A stretch of 64,000 bases of DNA from Stutzerimonas stutzeri TS44 (GCA_000263395.1 AJXE01000013.1:1-64000); one strand, 5' to 3'. Shown: positions 10,214-20,964, counted from the stretch's first letter. Translations and numbers: made by a program. Notes: generated by a model not told the origin, from the letters alone.

Positions 10214-11117
10214 GCGACACCTGACTGACATCGGCAGCACCGCCAGGGCGAGGTTGGTCCTCGCCCTGGCCATCGGCGTGCTCGCGACGACGGCCCAGGC
10301 GCAGCAGGGCCTGGAGCATTCCGCGCATGACGCGCCGATGGACCACAGCCAGATGGATCATGGCAGCATGGATCACGGCTCGATGGCACATGCGCCGGCC
10401 AGCGACGCTGCACCGCATGCGCCGGCGATCAGCGCTGCGGATCGCGCCGCCGCCTTCCCCGACTTGCCGCCACACGCCATGCACCAGGCCGGGCAGCACT
10501 TCCTGTTCCTCGCCGATCAACTGGAATGGCAGGACGCCGACGAAGGCAGCACGCTGGCCTGGGATATCTCCGGCTGGTACGGCGGTGACATCGACCGCCT
10601 GGCCTTCCGTTCCGAAGGCGAGCGCACCGACGGACAGACAGAAGAGGCCGAACTGCAATTGCTGTGGAGCCACGCCATCGGCCCCTGGTGGGAAACCATC
10701 GCCGGGGTACGCCAGGACTTCAAGCCCGGTTCGCCGCAGACCTGGGCCGCCTTCGGCGTGCAGGGCATGCCGCTGTTCGGTCTGGAAACCGAAGCCACCG
10801 CCTTTCTCGGTGAAGGCGGCCAGAGCGCGCTGCGCCTGGAGGCCGAATACGACATCCTGCTGACCCAGCGCTGGGTACTGCAGCCCACCGCCGAACTCAA
10901 CCTGCACGGGCGTAACGACGCGGCCCGTGGCGTCGGCTCCGGCCTCAGCGAGGCCAGCGCCGGGCTGCGCCTGCGCTATGAGATCAGCCGGCAGTTCGCG
11001 CCCTATATCGGCGTGACCTGGAACCGCGCCCACGGCAACACCGCCGACCTGCTGCGTGACGAGGATGAGGATGTCAGCGACACCCGCCTGGTCGCCGGCG
11101 TACGATTCTGGTTTTGA
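10203..11117 (+). CDS. copB: copper resistance outer-membrane protein CopB/PcoB
   Basis: A 304-residue protein. A signal peptide (to about residue 34) is followed by a Met/His segment ([16 protein letters not shown], about 46-62). The C-terminal 200 residues are rich in alternating aromatic and polar strands and end in VAGVRFWF, the terminal-Phe pattern of an outer-membrane beta barrel. This matches CopB/PcoB. It starts at a GTG, with AGGA eight bases upstream, inside the end of the preceding gene. It probably binds copper and works with CopA at the outer membrane. Confidence 0.9.
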   Translation: MTAERHLTDIGSTARARLVLALAIGVLATTAQAQQGLEHSAHDAPMDHSQMDHGSMDHGSMAHAPASDAAPHAPAISAADRAAAFPDLPPHAMHQAGQHFLFLADQLEWQDADEGSTLAWDISGWYGGDIDRLAFRSEGERTDGQTEEAELQLLWSHAIGPWWETIAGVRQDFKPGSPQTWAAFGVQGMPLFGLETEATAFLGEGGQSALRLEAEYDILLTQRWVLQPTAELNLHGRNDAARGVGSGLSEASAGLRLRYEISRQFAPYIGVTWNRAHGNTADLLRDEDEDVSDTRLVAGVRFWF

Positions 11118-11131
11118 GTAAAACCTGACCC

Positions 11132-11794
11132 ATGAAAAGAACAATCAAGACCCTGGCGCTGGCCGGTGTCGTCCTCGCTGCCGCCGGGGCCGGGGTGATG
11201 TACTCGGGCATCATCAACGTCGCTGCCGACGATCCGCATTTCTCGGCGGTCGAGCAGTTGCTGCAGATCACCCGCGAGCGCTCGATCGCCGCCCGCACCG
11301 CCGATATCGCCATCCCCGCCCTCGACGACCAGGCGCTGATCCGTATCGGCGCCGGCAACTACCACGCCATGTGCATCGGCTGCCACCTGGCGCCGGGCAT
11401 GAGCGACACGGAGCTGAGCGCGAGCCTCTACCCCGCGCCACGCCGGCTGCACCGATTCGGCACCGGCGGCGATCCCGCGCGGGCCTTCTGGATCATCAAG
11501 CACGGCATCAAGGCCAGTGGCATGCCGGCCTGGGGCAAGAGCATGGGCGACCCGTACATCTGGGGCATGGTGGCGTTTCTCCAACGCCTGCCACAGCTCG
11601 ACGCGACGCAATACCGCGAGCTGGTCGCGCAGAGCGAAGGCCACCAGCACGGCGGCGGCGAAAGCGACATGCACGACCACAGCAGCCAGCACTCCAGCCA
11701 TGACGCGCCGGCCGAAAGCGCGCACGACGAACCCGCTACCACCGTCCAGCGCAACGTGCACCAGCACGCCGACGGCAGCCAGCACCTGCACTGA
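11132..11794 (+). CDS. c-type cytochrome with His-rich C-terminal tail
   Basis: A 220-residue protein with an N-terminal signal or anchor (about 1-25). A single haem site CIGCH lies at 81-85, and a likely axial methionine at M131 in ASGMPAWG, giving a standard class I cytochrome c fold. After residue 165 the chain becomes a tail with about 15 histidines plus Asp, Ser and Met, ending HQHADGSQHLH. It follows copB by 14 bases and is the last gene of the copper operon. It may take electrons from CopA-catalysed Cu(I) oxidation and bind copper through the tail (inference). Similar cytochromes near copper clusters exist, but the tail is notable. Confidence 0.82.
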   Translation: MKRTIKTLALAGVVLAAAGAGVMYSGIINVAADDPHFSAVEQLLQITRERSIAARTADIAIPALDDQALIRIGAGNYHAMCIGCHLAPGMSDTELSASLYPAPRRLHRFGTGGDPARAFWIIKHGIKASGMPAWGKSMGDPYIWGMVAFLQRLPQLDATQYRELVAQSEGHQHGGGESDMHDHSSQHSSHDAPAESAHDEPATTVQRNVHQHADGSQHLH

Positions 11795-11839
11795 ATAGAA
11801 AGTCGAGAAGACGAGCCAGCTCATCCTGGCTCTTCGAAG

Positions 11840-11901
11840 CGAACCCGCTGCGCGCGGGTTCGAGGGAGACACTGGCCACGTTGTCGGGCAACGTGGCCAG
11901 T
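11840..11901. terminator. two hairpins between convergent cytochrome c and opgH genes
   Basis: An 8-bp stem with a 7-base loop (11840-11862) is followed by a perfect 13-bp stem with a 5-base loop (ACTGGCCACGTTG / CAACGTGGCCAGT, 11871-11901). They lie between convergent stop codons at 11794 and 11909, so a bidirectional terminator is likely. No T-run is present. Confidence 0.7.
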
Positions 11902-11908
11902 TGCGGTT

Positions 11909-14464
11909 TCAGGAACCGGTGGACGATGCCCTGCAGCGCTGGTAGGCATCGTGCCAGGCCTGGTAGCGCGGATCCTGCCAGATGCGCTGATGCAGACGCG
12001 CCATGCCGTTGGGGTCGTTGAGCAGACGCCAGCGCGCCGCTTCGGCGGCACCATCGGGGCCGGCTTCGAGAATCTGCTGCATGCGCTGCTCGCGCAGTTG
12101 CTCGGCGGCTGGCACCACCTTGGCGTGACGCGCACGCGCCATCCCGCAGACCAGGGCGTTGTACAACGGGTCCACCGTCGCGGCGATGAAGCCGTCGTGC
12201 AGCGCGTCGTCCCGGTTCTGCTGGGCGTAGCGATCAGTCGAAGCCAGCTCCTGCGGCGGCTTGAACTCCTCGGGAATCAGGAACAGCTTGCGCCGCAGCG
12301 CCGCCAGCCCCAATCCGGTGCGGCTGGTGATCACCGACACCGGCGCCGAGAGGATCAGCGAGCCGACGATCGGCGCCAGCCACCACAGGAACGCCGGATC
12401 GAGCCAGCCCACCAGCGCGGTCCAGAGCACGCCCAGCAGCATCTGCGGGCCATGCCGGCGCAGCGCCTCGCTCCACGGGGTGGCGTTGTCGGCGCGCTGC
12501 GGCGACTGCCACTGCACCGACCAGCCGAGGAACGCGGCGGTGACGAACACCGTGTGGAACAGCATGCGCACCGGCGCCGCCAGCATCGAAAACAGCGACT
12601 CCAGCAGCATCGACAGCAGCAGCCGCAGCCGCCCGCCGTACTCGTGCGCGCCCTTGATCCAGATCAGCAGCACGCTCAGCAGCTTGGGCAGGAACAGCAG
12701 CGTCAGCGTGGCCGAGAACAGCATGATGGCCTCTTCCGGATGCCACTGCGGCCACAACGGATAGAGCTGGTTTGGCTGCAGGAAGTACTCCGGCACCATC
12801 AGGGTGTGAATCGCCAGCAGACCGGTGGACAGCACCAGGAAGATGAACCACAGCGGCGCCGACAGGTAGGACATCACGCCGGTGAGGAACACGAAACGGT
12901 GCACCGTGTGCATGCCCTTGACCAGGAACAGGCGGAAGTTCATCAGGTTGCCGTGGCACCAGCGACGGTCGCGCTTGAGTTCGTCGAGCAGGTTGGGCGG
13001 CAGCTCCTCGTAGCTGCCCGGCAGGTCATAGGCGATCCACACGCCCCAGCCGGCGCGGCGCATCAACGCAGCCTCGACGAAATCGTGGGAGAGGATGTCA
13101 CCGGCGAACGAGCCCTTGCCCGGCAACGGCGCCAGGGCGCAGTGCTCGATGAACGGCTTGACCCGGATGATCGCGTTGTGGCCCCAGTAATGCGATTCGC
13201 CCAGCTGCCAGAAGTTGAGTCCGGCGGTGAACAGCGGACCATAGACCCGCGTGGCGAACTGCTGCATGCGCGCATAGAGGGTGTCCATGCCCGATGCCGT
13301 GGGCGCCGTCTGGATGATGCCGGCCGACGGATTGGCCTCCATCAGCCGCACCAGGTTGGTCAGGCAGTCGCCGCTCATCACGCTGTCAGCGTCGAGCACG
13401 ACCATGTAGCGGTAGCTGCTGCCCCAGCGACGGCAGAAGTCGTCGATGTTGCCGCTCTTGCGCTTCACCCGGCGCCGGCGCCGGCGGTAGAAGATATGGC
13501 CGAAGCCGTCGACCTCGCGACACAGCTCCAGCCAGGCCTTCTGCTCGGCCACGCAGATGTCGGGATCGTTGCTGTCGCTGAGCACGAAGATGTCGAAGTG
13601 CTCGATCTGCCCGGTGGCCAGCAGCGACTCGTAGGTCGCGCGCAGACCGGCGAACACCCGCGGCACGTCTTCGTTGGCGATGGGCACCACCAGCGCGGTG
13701 CGCGCCTCGCGCGGGATCGGCTCGTTGCCCAGCGTGCTGGCGGAAATGTTGTAGCGGTCGCGGCCCTTGAGCAGCTGGAAGAAGCCCATCAGCGCGGTCC
13801 AGAAGCCCACCGACACCCAGCAGAACAGCAAGGCGAACAGCAGCAGGATGCTGGTCTGCACCACGTAGGGCAGGATCTGCCGCGCGGATTCCTGCCACGG
13901 CTGCTGGAACACCTCCTGCAGATCGACCAGCGCCCAGCCCTGATAGGGCAGCACGGATTTCATGTGCCAGGTGGCGATGACGGTCTGCACCAGCATCAGC
14001 GTCAGCAGCAGCGTGCGGCGCAGGGCAACCACCTGGCGCCAGCGCGAGTCGCGCTCGACCGGCGGCGGCACCTCCACGGCGCGGTTTTTCTTGTGCAGCA
14101 GGCGCCACCAGCTCAGACGCAGCACGTTGGTGTGCCACGGCTCGGGCACCATGCGGGTACGCACGATCGGCGGCGTCGAGCGGATGCAGACGCGCGCCTG
14201 GTGATCGCGCATCAGCGCACGCCCACGCGCGAGAGTATCGCCCCAGCCGAGCTTCAGCCGCGCCGCGACCGAACCCAGCGCACCGGCCGACGGCGGCACG
14301 CCGGGCGCGGTGTCCGGGGTCTGCTGGGCGAGGACGCGGTGCAGGTCGTCGAGCGTGCCGCCCTCGCGCGCGATCTCATCGGCCAGCGCCTGGCGCTCGG
14401 CATCGGCCAGCGGCAATTGATCGAGATAGTGTCCGCCGAGGGACGCTGACGCCAGGTTATTCAT
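11909..14464 (-). CDS. opgH: glucan biosynthesis glucosyltransferase OpgH (MdoH)
   Basis: An 851-residue inner-membrane glycosyltransferase of family GT2. The cytoplasmic N-terminus (1-140) is followed by membrane segments, then the catalytic domain with [10 protein letters not shown] (DxD-type), a second acidic [14 protein letters not shown] stretch and an RRWCHGN motif (QxxRW-like), then a cluster of C-terminal membrane helices. It polymerises beta-1,2-linked glucose from UDP-glucose for osmoregulated periplasmic glucans. The start ATG lies within the end of opgG (8-base overlap, ATGAATAA), so it is coupled to opgG. The length is close to P. aeruginosa and E. coli MdoH. Confidence 0.94.
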   Translation of the reverse strand: MNNLASASLGGHYLDQLPLADAERQALADEIAREGGTLDDLHRVLAQQTPDTAPGVPPSAGALGSVAARLKLGWGDTLARGRALMRDHQARVCIRSTPPIVRTRMVPEPWHTNVLRLSWWRLLHKKNRAVEVPPPVERDSRWRQVVALRRTLLLTLMLVQTVIATWHMKSVLPYQGWALVDLQEVFQQPWQESARQILPYVVQTSILLLFALLFCWVSVGFWTALMGFFQLLKGRDRYNISASTLGNEPIPREARTALVVPIANEDVPRVFAGLRATYESLLATGQIEHFDIFVLSDSNDPDICVAEQKAWLELCREVDGFGHIFYRRRRRRVKRKSGNIDDFCRRWGSSYRYMVVLDADSVMSGDCLTNLVRLMEANPSAGIIQTAPTASGMDTLYARMQQFATRVYGPLFTAGLNFWQLGESHYWGHNAIIRVKPFIEHCALAPLPGKGSFAGDILSHDFVEAALMRRAGWGVWIAYDLPGSYEELPPNLLDELKRDRRWCHGNLMNFRLFLVKGMHTVHRFVFLTGVMSYLSAPLWFIFLVLSTGLLAIHTLMVPEYFLQPNQLYPLWPQWHPEEAIMLFSATLTLLFLPKLLSVLLIWIKGAHEYGGRLRLLLSMLLESLFSMLAAPVRMLFHTVFVTAAFLGWSVQWQSPQRADNATPWSEALRRHGPQMLLGVLWTALVGWLDPAFLWWLAPIVGSLILSAPVSVITSRTGLGLAALRRKLFLIPEEFKPPQELASTDRYAQQNRDDALHDGFIAATVDPLYNALVCGMARARHAKVVPAAEQLREQRMQQILEAGPDGAAEAARWRLLNDPNGMARLHQRIWQDPRYQAWHDAYQRCRASSTGS

Positions 14465-16028
14465 GGATCGGAATCTGGTAGCTCCAGGTTTCGGAAAGCG
14501 TCTTCTCGCCATCCACCAGTGCGGCGCGCAGCTCGACCGGGAGCGCCGGATCGCGCACTTTCAGCCGCAGTGTCAGGCGCCAGCCCTTGCTCACCGGGTT
14601 GTAGCGCAGGCTGTTTTCCACCAGTTCGGCGTTGTCGTCGGTACTCACGCGAGTGCTCACCGGCGCATCGGCCGGCAGCGCGGCAAGGTTGGGGCCGACG
14701 AAATCGACGATCAGCGCGATGCTGCCGTCAGGCTGGCGGATCAGGTTCGACTGCTTGACGTCGCCGGTGGACAGGCGCGTCTGGCTGACCCAGGCAAGTG
14801 CCGGATCGTGCAGCGCCGGTTCATCCATCGTGAAGTGCAGGCGGTAGGCGAAGTCCAGCGGCTTGCCGGGTTCCGGGCGCTGCTCGGGTACCCAGAAGGC
14901 GACGATGTTGTCGTTGGTTTCGTCCGGTGTGGGGATTTCGATCAGCTCGACGTGTCCCTTGCCCCAGTCGCCGGTCGGCTCGACCCAGCCGCTGGGGCGC
15001 AGCTCGTAGCGGTCGTCCAGGTCCTCGTAGCGGCCGAAATCGCGGGTGCGCTGCAACAGACCGAAACCGCGCGGGTTCTCCACGCTGTAGCTGCTGATGT
15101 TCAGGCGCTTGGGGTTGTTCAGCGGCCGCCAGATCCACTCGCCGTTGCCGGCATGGATCGCCAGGCCTTCGGAATCGTGCAGCTGCGGACGATAGTTGCG
15201 CTGCACGCTCGGCTGGTTGGCGCCGAACAGGTACATGCTGGTGAGCGCGCCGAGGCCGAGCTTTTCCACCGGCTCGCGCAGGTAGACCCGCGCCTGCACG
15301 TCGACGGTGCTGTCCTTGCCCGGCGTCACCACCATGCGATAGGCACCGGTGGCGCGCGGTGAATCCAGCAGCGCGTAGATCACCAGATTGCGCCGGTCGG
15401 CCTGCGGCCGCTCGATCCAGAATTCGCGGAAGCTCGGAAATTCCTCGCCGCTCGGCAAGGCGGTGTCGATGGCCAGCCCACGCGCCGAGAGACCGTAGAC
15501 CTGGCCCTTGCCGATCACGCGAAAATAGCTGGCGCCGAGCAAGGTGATCAGCTCATCCGCCTTTTTCGGCTCGTTCAGCGGATAGAGCACCTTGAAACCG
15601 GCGAAACCGAGGTTCTCCAGGGCGGCAGGTTCGATCTGTACCTGGCCGAAGTCGAACATCTGCGGGTCGTAGCGGACTTCCTTGACGCCCTTGCTGGTGA
15701 TCTCGTTGATCTTCACCGGCACGTTGAAATGCATGCCCTGGTGATAGAACTGCACCTCGAACGGAGTCTTCGCGTCGTGCCAGAGTGCCTTGTCGGGACG
15801 GAAACGCAGTTGCTGGTAGTCGGCGAACGCCATGCTGCGGAACACTTCCGGCAGGTTGCTCTGCGGCGCGGCGTAGTTGGCGGCCGCCAGCTCCTCGGCC
15901 TTCTGCGCCACGTCGTCGAGGTCGAATGCCCAGCCGCTGGCGGCAAACAGACTCATGGACAGGCCCAGCGCCATGCCCAGCAGGCGGCCGCTACGCGTGC
16001 CCGCTCTGAAACCCTTGCTTCGTGACAC
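14457..16028 (-). CDS. opgG: periplasmic glucan biosynthesis protein OpgG
   Basis: A 523-residue secreted protein with a signal peptide ending around residue 34 (ASGWA-F). The rest matches the OpgG/MdoG fold: a long beta-sandwich with conserved stretches such as [15 protein letters not shown] and [13 protein letters not shown] segments. It acts in the periplasm on the nascent glucan, probably forming branches. It starts at a GTG with AGGAGG four bases upstream; the nearby ATG is out of frame. It is co-transcribed with opgH, which it overlaps. The 209-base gap to bglX upstream probably contains the opgGH promoter. Confidence 0.93.
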   Translation of the reverse strand: MSRSKGFRAGTRSGRLLGMALGLSMSLFAASGWAFDLDDVAQKAEELAAANYAAPQSNLPEVFRSMAFADYQQLRFRPDKALWHDAKTPFEVQFYHQGMHFNVPVKINEITSKGVKEVRYDPQMFDFGQVQIEPAALENLGFAGFKVLYPLNEPKKADELITLLGASYFRVIGKGQVYGLSARGLAIDTALPSGEEFPSFREFWIERPQADRRNLVIYALLDSPRATGAYRMVVTPGKDSTVDVQARVYLREPVEKLGLGALTSMYLFGANQPSVQRNYRPQLHDSEGLAIHAGNGEWIWRPLNNPKRLNISSYSVENPRGFGLLQRTRDFGRYEDLDDRYELRPSGWVEPTGDWGKGHVELIEIPTPDETNDNIVAFWVPEQRPEPGKPLDFAYRLHFTMDEPALHDPALAWVSQTRLSTGDVKQSNLIRQPDGSIALIVDFVGPNLAALPADAPVSTRVSTDDNAELVENSLRYNPVSKGWRLTLRLKVRDPALPVELRAALVDGEKTLSETWSYQIPIHE

Positions 16029-16237
16029 ATCCCCTCCTGATTTTCACGATGATGCCGGCCATCGATCGGCGCCGGTCTGTCTGTTGGTCTGCCGTCGGGT
16101 TAAATGATTCCCGCGCCGGGCCAATCGAGGCGGCGCATCATCCCACGCCGGACACAGGCCGGATAGATGGTCACGCACCTTACCTGCGGCCAGCTGCCGC
16201 ATCGCGCAAACCGGCGGCAGGCGGGCGTCACAGTCAC

Positions 16238-18547
16238 TCAGCGCAAGGTGAATGCCGCGCTGCGTACCTGCTGCGAATCGAGCCCGATCTGCACCTCGAA
16301 TTCGCCAGGCTCGGCCACCTGCCGCAGTTGGGCATTGAAGAAGCGCAGGTCCTTCTCGCCGATGTCGAAACGGACTTCGCGCTCCTCGCCAGCCTTGAGC
16401 ATGACCTTGCGAAACGCCTTGAGTTCTTTAACCGGGCGAATCACCGAAGCGACCTGATCGCGGATGTACAGCTGGACCACCGCGGCACCGTCGCGCGAAC
16501 CGCTGTTTTTCACCCTCACCCTCGCCTGCAGAGTGCCCGGCAGACGCAGCTCGGCACTCGACAGCGACACCTTCGACAGCTCGAAATCGGTATAGCTCAG
16601 GCCGTAGCCGAACGGGTACAGCGGGCCGGTGGGTTCCTCGAAGTACTGCGAGGTGTAGTTGCCCGGCTTGCCTTCGACATAGGGACGCCCGACGCGCAGG
16701 TGATTGTAGTAGGTGGGAATCTGCCCCACCGAGCGCGGAAAGGAGATCGGCAGCTTGCCGGAAGGGTTGTAGTCGCCGAACAGCACATCGGCGATGGCAT
16801 GGCCGCCTTCGGTGCCGCTGAACCAGGTTTCCAGAATCGCGTCGGCGTTGGCCTTGGCCCAGCCCAGCTCCAGCGGCCGGCCGTTCATCAGCACCAGCAC
16901 CAGCGGCTTGCCGGTTGCCTTGAGGGCGCGCAGCAGCGCCTGCTGGCTGGCCGGAATCTGCAGGCTGGTGCGGCTCGAACTCTCGTGGGACATGCCGCGC
17001 GATTCGCCGACGGCGGCGATCACCACGTCGGCGCGCTCGGCGGCGGCGACCGCCTCGGCGATCATCTGCGCGGCCGGGCGCGGGTCCTGCACCACTTCGG
17101 GCGTGTCCCAGTTGAGGAAGTTCAGGTATTCGACGATGTGCGGATCGTCGGTGATGTTGGCGCCGCGGGCATGCAGCAGCGTCGCCTTGCCGGCCAGTGC
17201 CGCGCTTAGCCCCTGACGCAGCGTCACCGCCTGCGCGGCGACACCGGCGGCCGACCAACTGCCGAGCATGTCGAGCGGCGAATCGGCCAGCGGACCGACC
17301 AGCGCGATGGTGCCGCTTTTCTTCAGCGGCAGCGTCTGCGCGCGGTTTTCCAGCAGCACCAGCGATTCACGCGCCACCGCACGCGCCTCCGCCCGATGCA
17401 GGCGCTCCTCGGCATTGACCTCCTGCGGATCGTCGGCGGCGGCGCCGATGCGGCGCAGCGGATCGTGGAACAGGCCCATGTCGTACTTGGCGCCCAGCAC
17501 CTCGCGCACCGCGGCGTCGATCTCGCCGATCTCGATTTCGCCGTCGCGCACCAGCCCGGGCAGTTCGTCGCGGTACAGCGAGTCGGCCATGCTCATGTCG
17601 ATACCCGCCTTGAGCGCGAGCCGCGCCGCCTCGCGACCGTCCTGCGCGACGCCGTGGCGCAGCAGCTCGCTGATCGCGCCGTGGTCGCTGACGGTCATCC
17701 CGCGAAAGCCCCAGTCGCGGCGCAACAGGTCGCGCAGCAGCCAGCTGTTGGCGCTGGCCGGCACGCCGTTGATCGCGTTCAGCGCGACCATCACGCCACC
17801 GGCGCCCGCCTCCACGGCGGCGCGGTACGGCGGCAGGAAGTCCTGGTGCATGCGCATCGGGCTCATGTCGACCACGTTATAGTCGCGCCCGCCCTCGACC
17901 GCGCCGTACAGCGCGAAATGCTTGACGCTCGCCATGATGCTGTCCGGCGCCGCGACGGATTCGCCCTGATAGGCCGTGACCATCGTGCGGGCGATTTCCG
18001 AGACCAGGTACGGGTCTTCGCCGAAGCCTTCGGAGGTGCGTCCCCAGCGCGGATCGCGGGAAATGTCGACGGTCGGCGCGAAGGTCATATCCAGGCCGTC
18101 GGCGCTGGCCTCGATGGCCGCCACGCGGCCGCTGCGGGCGATGGTCGGCAGATTCCAGCTCGACGCCAGGCCCAGGCCGATCGGGAAGATCGTGCGGTGG
18201 CCATGCACCACGTCGTAGGCGAAGAAGATCGGGATTCCCAGGCGACTGCGCAGCGCGGCCTCCTGCAGCGGACGGTTGTCGTGACGGGTGACGGTGTTGA
18301 AGGTACCGCCGATATTGCCCGCCTGCAGTTCTTCGAGAATCTTCGGTTGCGGCATGTCCGCGCCGATGCTGATCAGCCGCAGTTGGCCGATCTTCTCTTC
18401 GAGGGTCATGCGCTCGATCAGGTCGGCGATGAACGCCTGCTTGTCGTCCAGCGCGGGCGGCTCGGCCGCGACGGCGGCGTGCATGGCAAGTCCGGCGAGC
18501 AGACCAAGCACGGGGAGTCTTTTCACCAACGGCAGTCGGGGTTTCAT
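16238..18547 (-). CDS. bglX: periplasmic beta-glucosidase BglX (GH3)
   Basis: A 769-residue secreted glycoside hydrolase family 3 enzyme. A signal peptide ends near residue 27 (AVAA). The N-terminal barrel has the conserved SVKHFALYG and RDPRWGRTSEGFGEDP stretches and the nucleophile Asp in MTVSDHGAI. The second alpha/beta domain has VAAVGES and NGRPLEL, and a C-terminal fibronectin III-like domain ends the protein. It releases terminal beta-linked glucose. It lies upstream of opgGH on the same strand with a 209-base gap, so a role in trimming or recycling periplasmic glucans is possible (inference). The length matches E. coli BglX (765). Confidence 0.93.
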   Translation of the reverse strand: MKPRLPLVKRLPVLGLLAGLAMHAAVAAEPPALDDKQAFIADLIERMTLEEKIGQLRLISIGADMPQPKILEELQAGNIGGTFNTVTRHDNRPLQEAALRSRLGIPIFFAYDVVHGHRTIFPIGLGLASSWNLPTIARSGRVAAIEASADGLDMTFAPTVDISRDPRWGRTSEGFGEDPYLVSEIARTMVTAYQGESVAAPDSIMASVKHFALYGAVEGGRDYNVVDMSPMRMHQDFLPPYRAAVEAGAGGVMVALNAINGVPASANSWLLRDLLRRDWGFRGMTVSDHGAISELLRHGVAQDGREAARLALKAGIDMSMADSLYRDELPGLVRDGEIEIGEIDAAVREVLGAKYDMGLFHDPLRRIGAAADDPQEVNAEERLHRAEARAVARESLVLLENRAQTLPLKKSGTIALVGPLADSPLDMLGSWSAAGVAAQAVTLRQGLSAALAGKATLLHARGANITDDPHIVEYLNFLNWDTPEVVQDPRPAAQMIAEAVAAAERADVVIAAVGESRGMSHESSSRTSLQIPASQQALLRALKATGKPLVLVLMNGRPLELGWAKANADAILETWFSGTEGGHAIADVLFGDYNPSGKLPISFPRSVGQIPTYYNHLRVGRPYVEGKPGNYTSQYFEEPTGPLYPFGYGLSYTDFELSKVSLSSAELRLPGTLQARVRVKNSGSRDGAAVVQLYIRDQVASVIRPVKELKAFRKVMLKAGEEREVRFDIGEKDLRFFNAQLRQVAEPGEFEVQIGLDSQQVRSAAFTLR

Positions 18548-18725
18548 CGGGAATCTCGTTGCTGCGGGAAGGAACGACCGCTACGGTCGCTGGATAGGAC
18601 ATCGGCACCGCATGATGCGTGCGATCACGCCGAGCGCTCGGCGGCGAAGTATGACGTGGCAGGCCCCGGACAAACCAGAGGCGCATTGCCAACGGGATGA
18701 CGCTCGAGCGCCAGGGGAAGGGAGC

Positions 18726-18788
18726 GCCGCGCCAGCAGGCGGAACGCTGGCGCGGCAGATGCAGCAATGCCGCGCACTGGCGCGGCAT
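18726..18788. other. two adjacent hairpins between wrbA and bglX
   Basis: A perfect 11-bp stem with a 9-base loop (GCCGCGCCAGC / GCTGGCGCGGC, 18726-18756) is followed after 10 bases by a perfect 9-bp stem with a 4-base loop (18767-18788). Both lie just downstream of the wrbA stop (18808, minus strand). They may terminate the wrbA transcript before bglX or form a REP-like unit. No T-run follows. The remaining DNA between 18548 and 18725 shows no gene. Confidence 0.6.
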
Positions 18789-18807
18789 GAGGGTCACGGC
18801 AGCGGTT

Positions 18808-19407
18808 TCAGCCCTTGAGCTGCACCGTCACCTTGGCCACGTGCTCGCCCTGGAAGCGGGCGATGTTCAGCTCCTTCTGCGACGGCTGGCGGGAGCCGTC
18901 GCCGCCGGCGATGGTGGTGGCACCGTAAGGCGTGCCGCCATTGGTTTCGGAGAGGTCGAACAGCTCGCTGGCGCCATAGCCGATCGGCACGATGATCATT
19001 CCGTGGTGCGCCAGGGTGGTCCAGGTGGAGGTGATGGTCATCTCCTGGCCGCCGCCGGTGCCGGTCGAGCTGAACACGCTGGCCACCTTGCCGTGCAGCG
19101 AACCCTTGGCCCAGAGGCCGCCGGTCTGGTCGAGGAAGTTGCGCATCTGCCCGGTCATGTTGCCGAAGCGGGTCGGCGTGCCGAAGATGATCGCGTCGTA
19201 ATCGGGCAGTTCGGTCGGGCTCGCCACGGGCGCGGCCTGATCGGTCTTGCCGCCGGCATTCTTGAACGCGTCGGCCGGCATGGTTTCCGGCACGCGCTTG
19301 ATCGTCACCTCGGCGCCGGCCACGCGGCGCGCGCCCTCGGCCACGGCATTGGCCATCGTTTCGATATGACCATACATCGAGTGATACAGCACAAGGATCT
19401 TCGCCAT
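18808..19407 (-). CDS. wrbA: NAD(P)H:quinone oxidoreductase WrbA
   Basis: A 199-residue flavodoxin-like FMN enzyme. The phosphate-binding loop is [12 protein letters not shown] (about 8-19), and FMN contacts are seen in GTPTRFGNM and [11 protein letters not shown]. WrbA reduces quinones by two electrons and limits semiquinone radicals in the cytoplasm. The ATG before AKILVLYHS is the usual family start, with CAGGAG about 8 bases upstream. The gene follows the pirin gene on the same strand after a 98-base gap with a hairpin. Pirin and WrbA are both linked to quinone or quercetin chemistry, so a shared stress role is plausible. Confidence 0.94.
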   Translation of the reverse strand: MAKILVLYHSMYGHIETMANAVAEGARRVAGAEVTIKRVPETMPADAFKNAGGKTDQAAPVASPTELPDYDAIIFGTPTRFGNMTGQMRNFLDQTGGLWAKGSLHGKVASVFSSTGTGGGQEMTITSTWTTLAHHGMIIVPIGYGASELFDLSETNGGTPYGATTIAGGDGSRQPSQKELNIARFQGEHVAKVTVQLKG

Positions 19408-19446
19408 CTTTGCTATCTCCTGGGAGGGTTCTGGATTCTGAAAGCG

Positions 19447-19473
19447 CGGGTTGCCCATCGTTCCGGCAACCCG
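19447..19473 (-). terminator. hairpin after the pirin gene
   Basis: A perfect 9-bp stem (CGGGTTGCC / GGCAACCCG) with a 9-base loop lies 33 bases past the pirin stop and 40 bases before wrbA. It may terminate or attenuate pirin transcription. No strong T-run is seen. Confidence 0.5.
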
Positions 19474-19505
19474 GTGAAACACATGAAACGAGCCGCCAAT
19501 CCGGC

Positions 19506-20204
19506 TCAGATCACGTCAACCAGCACGATTTCGCTGTCTTCCACGGCCGTGACGGTCAGCCGCGCTTCATCGCGCACCGCCACGCCGTCACCGGTTGCGG
19601 CCAGCACGCCGTTGACCTCGATGCGCCCGCTGGCGGGCACCAGATAAACCTTGCGGCCGTCCTGTATGGAATAGTCCGCGCTTTGCCCGGCCGCCAGCGT
19701 CGCCGCCACCAGTCGTGCATTGGCGCGGATCGGCAGCGCCGCGCTGTCGTCCGGCATACCGCTGGCCAGCGTGACGAACACGCCGGCGCGCTCGCCGCGG
19801 GGAAACGGCCGGGTGCCCCAGGATGGCGCCAGGCCGGTGCGCTCGGGGAAGATCCAGATCTGGAAGATGCGGGTTTGCTCGTCCTCGAGGTTGTACTCGC
19901 TGTGGACGATGCCGGTGCCGGCGCTCATGACCTGCACATCGCCGGCGACCGTGCGGCCGCGATTGCCCAGGCTGTCCTCGTGGGTGATGGCGCCCTGGCG
20001 CACGTAGGTGATGATTTCCATGTCGCGGTGCGGATGCGCCGGGAAACCCGACTGCGGCGCGATGGTGTCGTCGTTCCAGACCCGCAGCCGGCCCCAGTGC
20101 ATGCGTGCCGGATCGTGGTATTCGGCAAAGGAGAAATGGTGTCGGGCATTCAGCCAGCCGTGATGGGCATGGCCGAGACCGGCATGGGGACGCAGTTCGA
20201 TCAT
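19506..20204 (-). CDS. pirin family cupin protein
   Basis: A 232-residue bicupin of the pirin family. The metal site in the N-terminal cupin is recognisable as HPHRDME and, about 45 residues on, GIVHSEYN, giving the three histidines and one glutamate that hold iron. Bacterial members such as YhhW act as quercetin dioxygenases or redox sensors. GGAGAC lies about 5 bases before the start ATG at 20204. The gene stands alone before wrbA. The upstream 145 bases to the DUF3087 gene are relatively AT-rich (with TTAAATCGAT near 20314) and probably hold its promoter. Confidence 0.9.
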   Translation of the reverse strand: MIELRPHAGLGHAHHGWLNARHHFSFAEYHDPARMHWGRLRVWNDDTIAPQSGFPAHPHRDMEIITYVRQGAITHEDSLGNRGRTVAGDVQVMSAGTGIVHSEYNLEDEQTRIFQIWIFPERTGLAPSWGTRPFPRGERAGVFVTLASGMPDDSAALPIRANARLVAATLAAGQSADYSIQDGRKVYLVPASGRIEVNGVLAATGDGVAVRDEARLTVTAVEDSEIVLVDVI

Positions 20205-20349
20205 GGAAGTCTCCTCTGTGCTGTCCGGCCGGGCCGGCACAGCGAACGTGGAGCCATGATGTATTGATTCAATGAAGCAATGAGCGCAATTTTCACGCGC
20301 TAAATATCGATTAAATCGATGATTGGCGGTCGATACCGCCTTGCAGTCG

Positions 20350-20892
20350 TTACTTCTTCGCCGCCGGGAAGCGCCTGATCGTCTCCAGCCAGACCGCATC
20401 CAGCTGCTGCTGATCGATATCCATGCCCAGCGACTCCATCAGTTCGCGGTGCTGGTCGATCTCGCGCGTCGCATCGCTGAGCGCGACGCTGTTACCGTCC
20501 AGCTGGTGCATCTGGGTGAGCCCCAGATGGTAGAAACGCAGCAGCTGCATGGCCTGCGGATCACGTGCGGCGACGCCGGCCTGCACCTGATGCATCAGGT
20601 TGGTGACGCTCATCAGGCTGCGCTTGAGCCGCCAGCCATAGGCGGCAGCCGCCATCCAGGGTTGTTGCCAGAACAGCGCACGCACCAGCGCCACGGTGAG
20701 CAGCAGGCCAGCCAGCACGCCGCCGATGTTCCAGCGCAGGTTGTCGCCGCCCGGCTCGCCGAACAGCGCCACCGCCGCGGCGGCAAACCCCATTGCCAGC
20801 ACGGCGAAGATCGCGATGACCACCATCGTGCTGCGCCGCGTCTGCTGCCGATAACGCTCGGCGCTCATCGGTTGGATCTCGAAAACCACCAT
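20350..20892 (-). CDS. DUF3087 membrane protein
   Basis: A 180-residue protein that starts with MVVFEIQPMSAERYRQQTRR and has two membrane segments (about 24-44 and 55-74), followed by a soluble helical C-terminus. This matches what I recall of DUF3087, a family of unknown function in Pseudomonas and relatives. The chosen ATG at 20892 is preceded by AAAGGA at a normal distance. It lies 72 bases after lrgB on the same strand and could be read with lrgAB, but no shared function is evident. Confidence 0.72.
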   Translation of the reverse strand: MVVFEIQPMSAERYRQQTRRSTMVVIAIFAVLAMGFAAAAVALFGEPGGDNLRWNIGGVLAGLLLTVALVRALFWQQPWMAAAAYGWRLKRSLMSVTNLMHQVQAGVAARDPQAMQLLRFYHLGLTQMHQLDGNSVALSDATREIDQHRELMESLGMDIDQQQLDAVWLETIRRFPAAKK

Positions 20893-20964
20893 GACGGATT
20901 CCTTTGCGGGGTCGAACGGGGCGTGGATTATCGCCACAAACGCGCCGGCCACGCTCGGCATTCC

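Noticed and set aside
11951..14449. 832-residue plus-strand frame over opgH
   Set aside because: Antisense shadow; the minus strand encodes a clear OpgH and this frame is compositionally biased (Arg, Gln, His).
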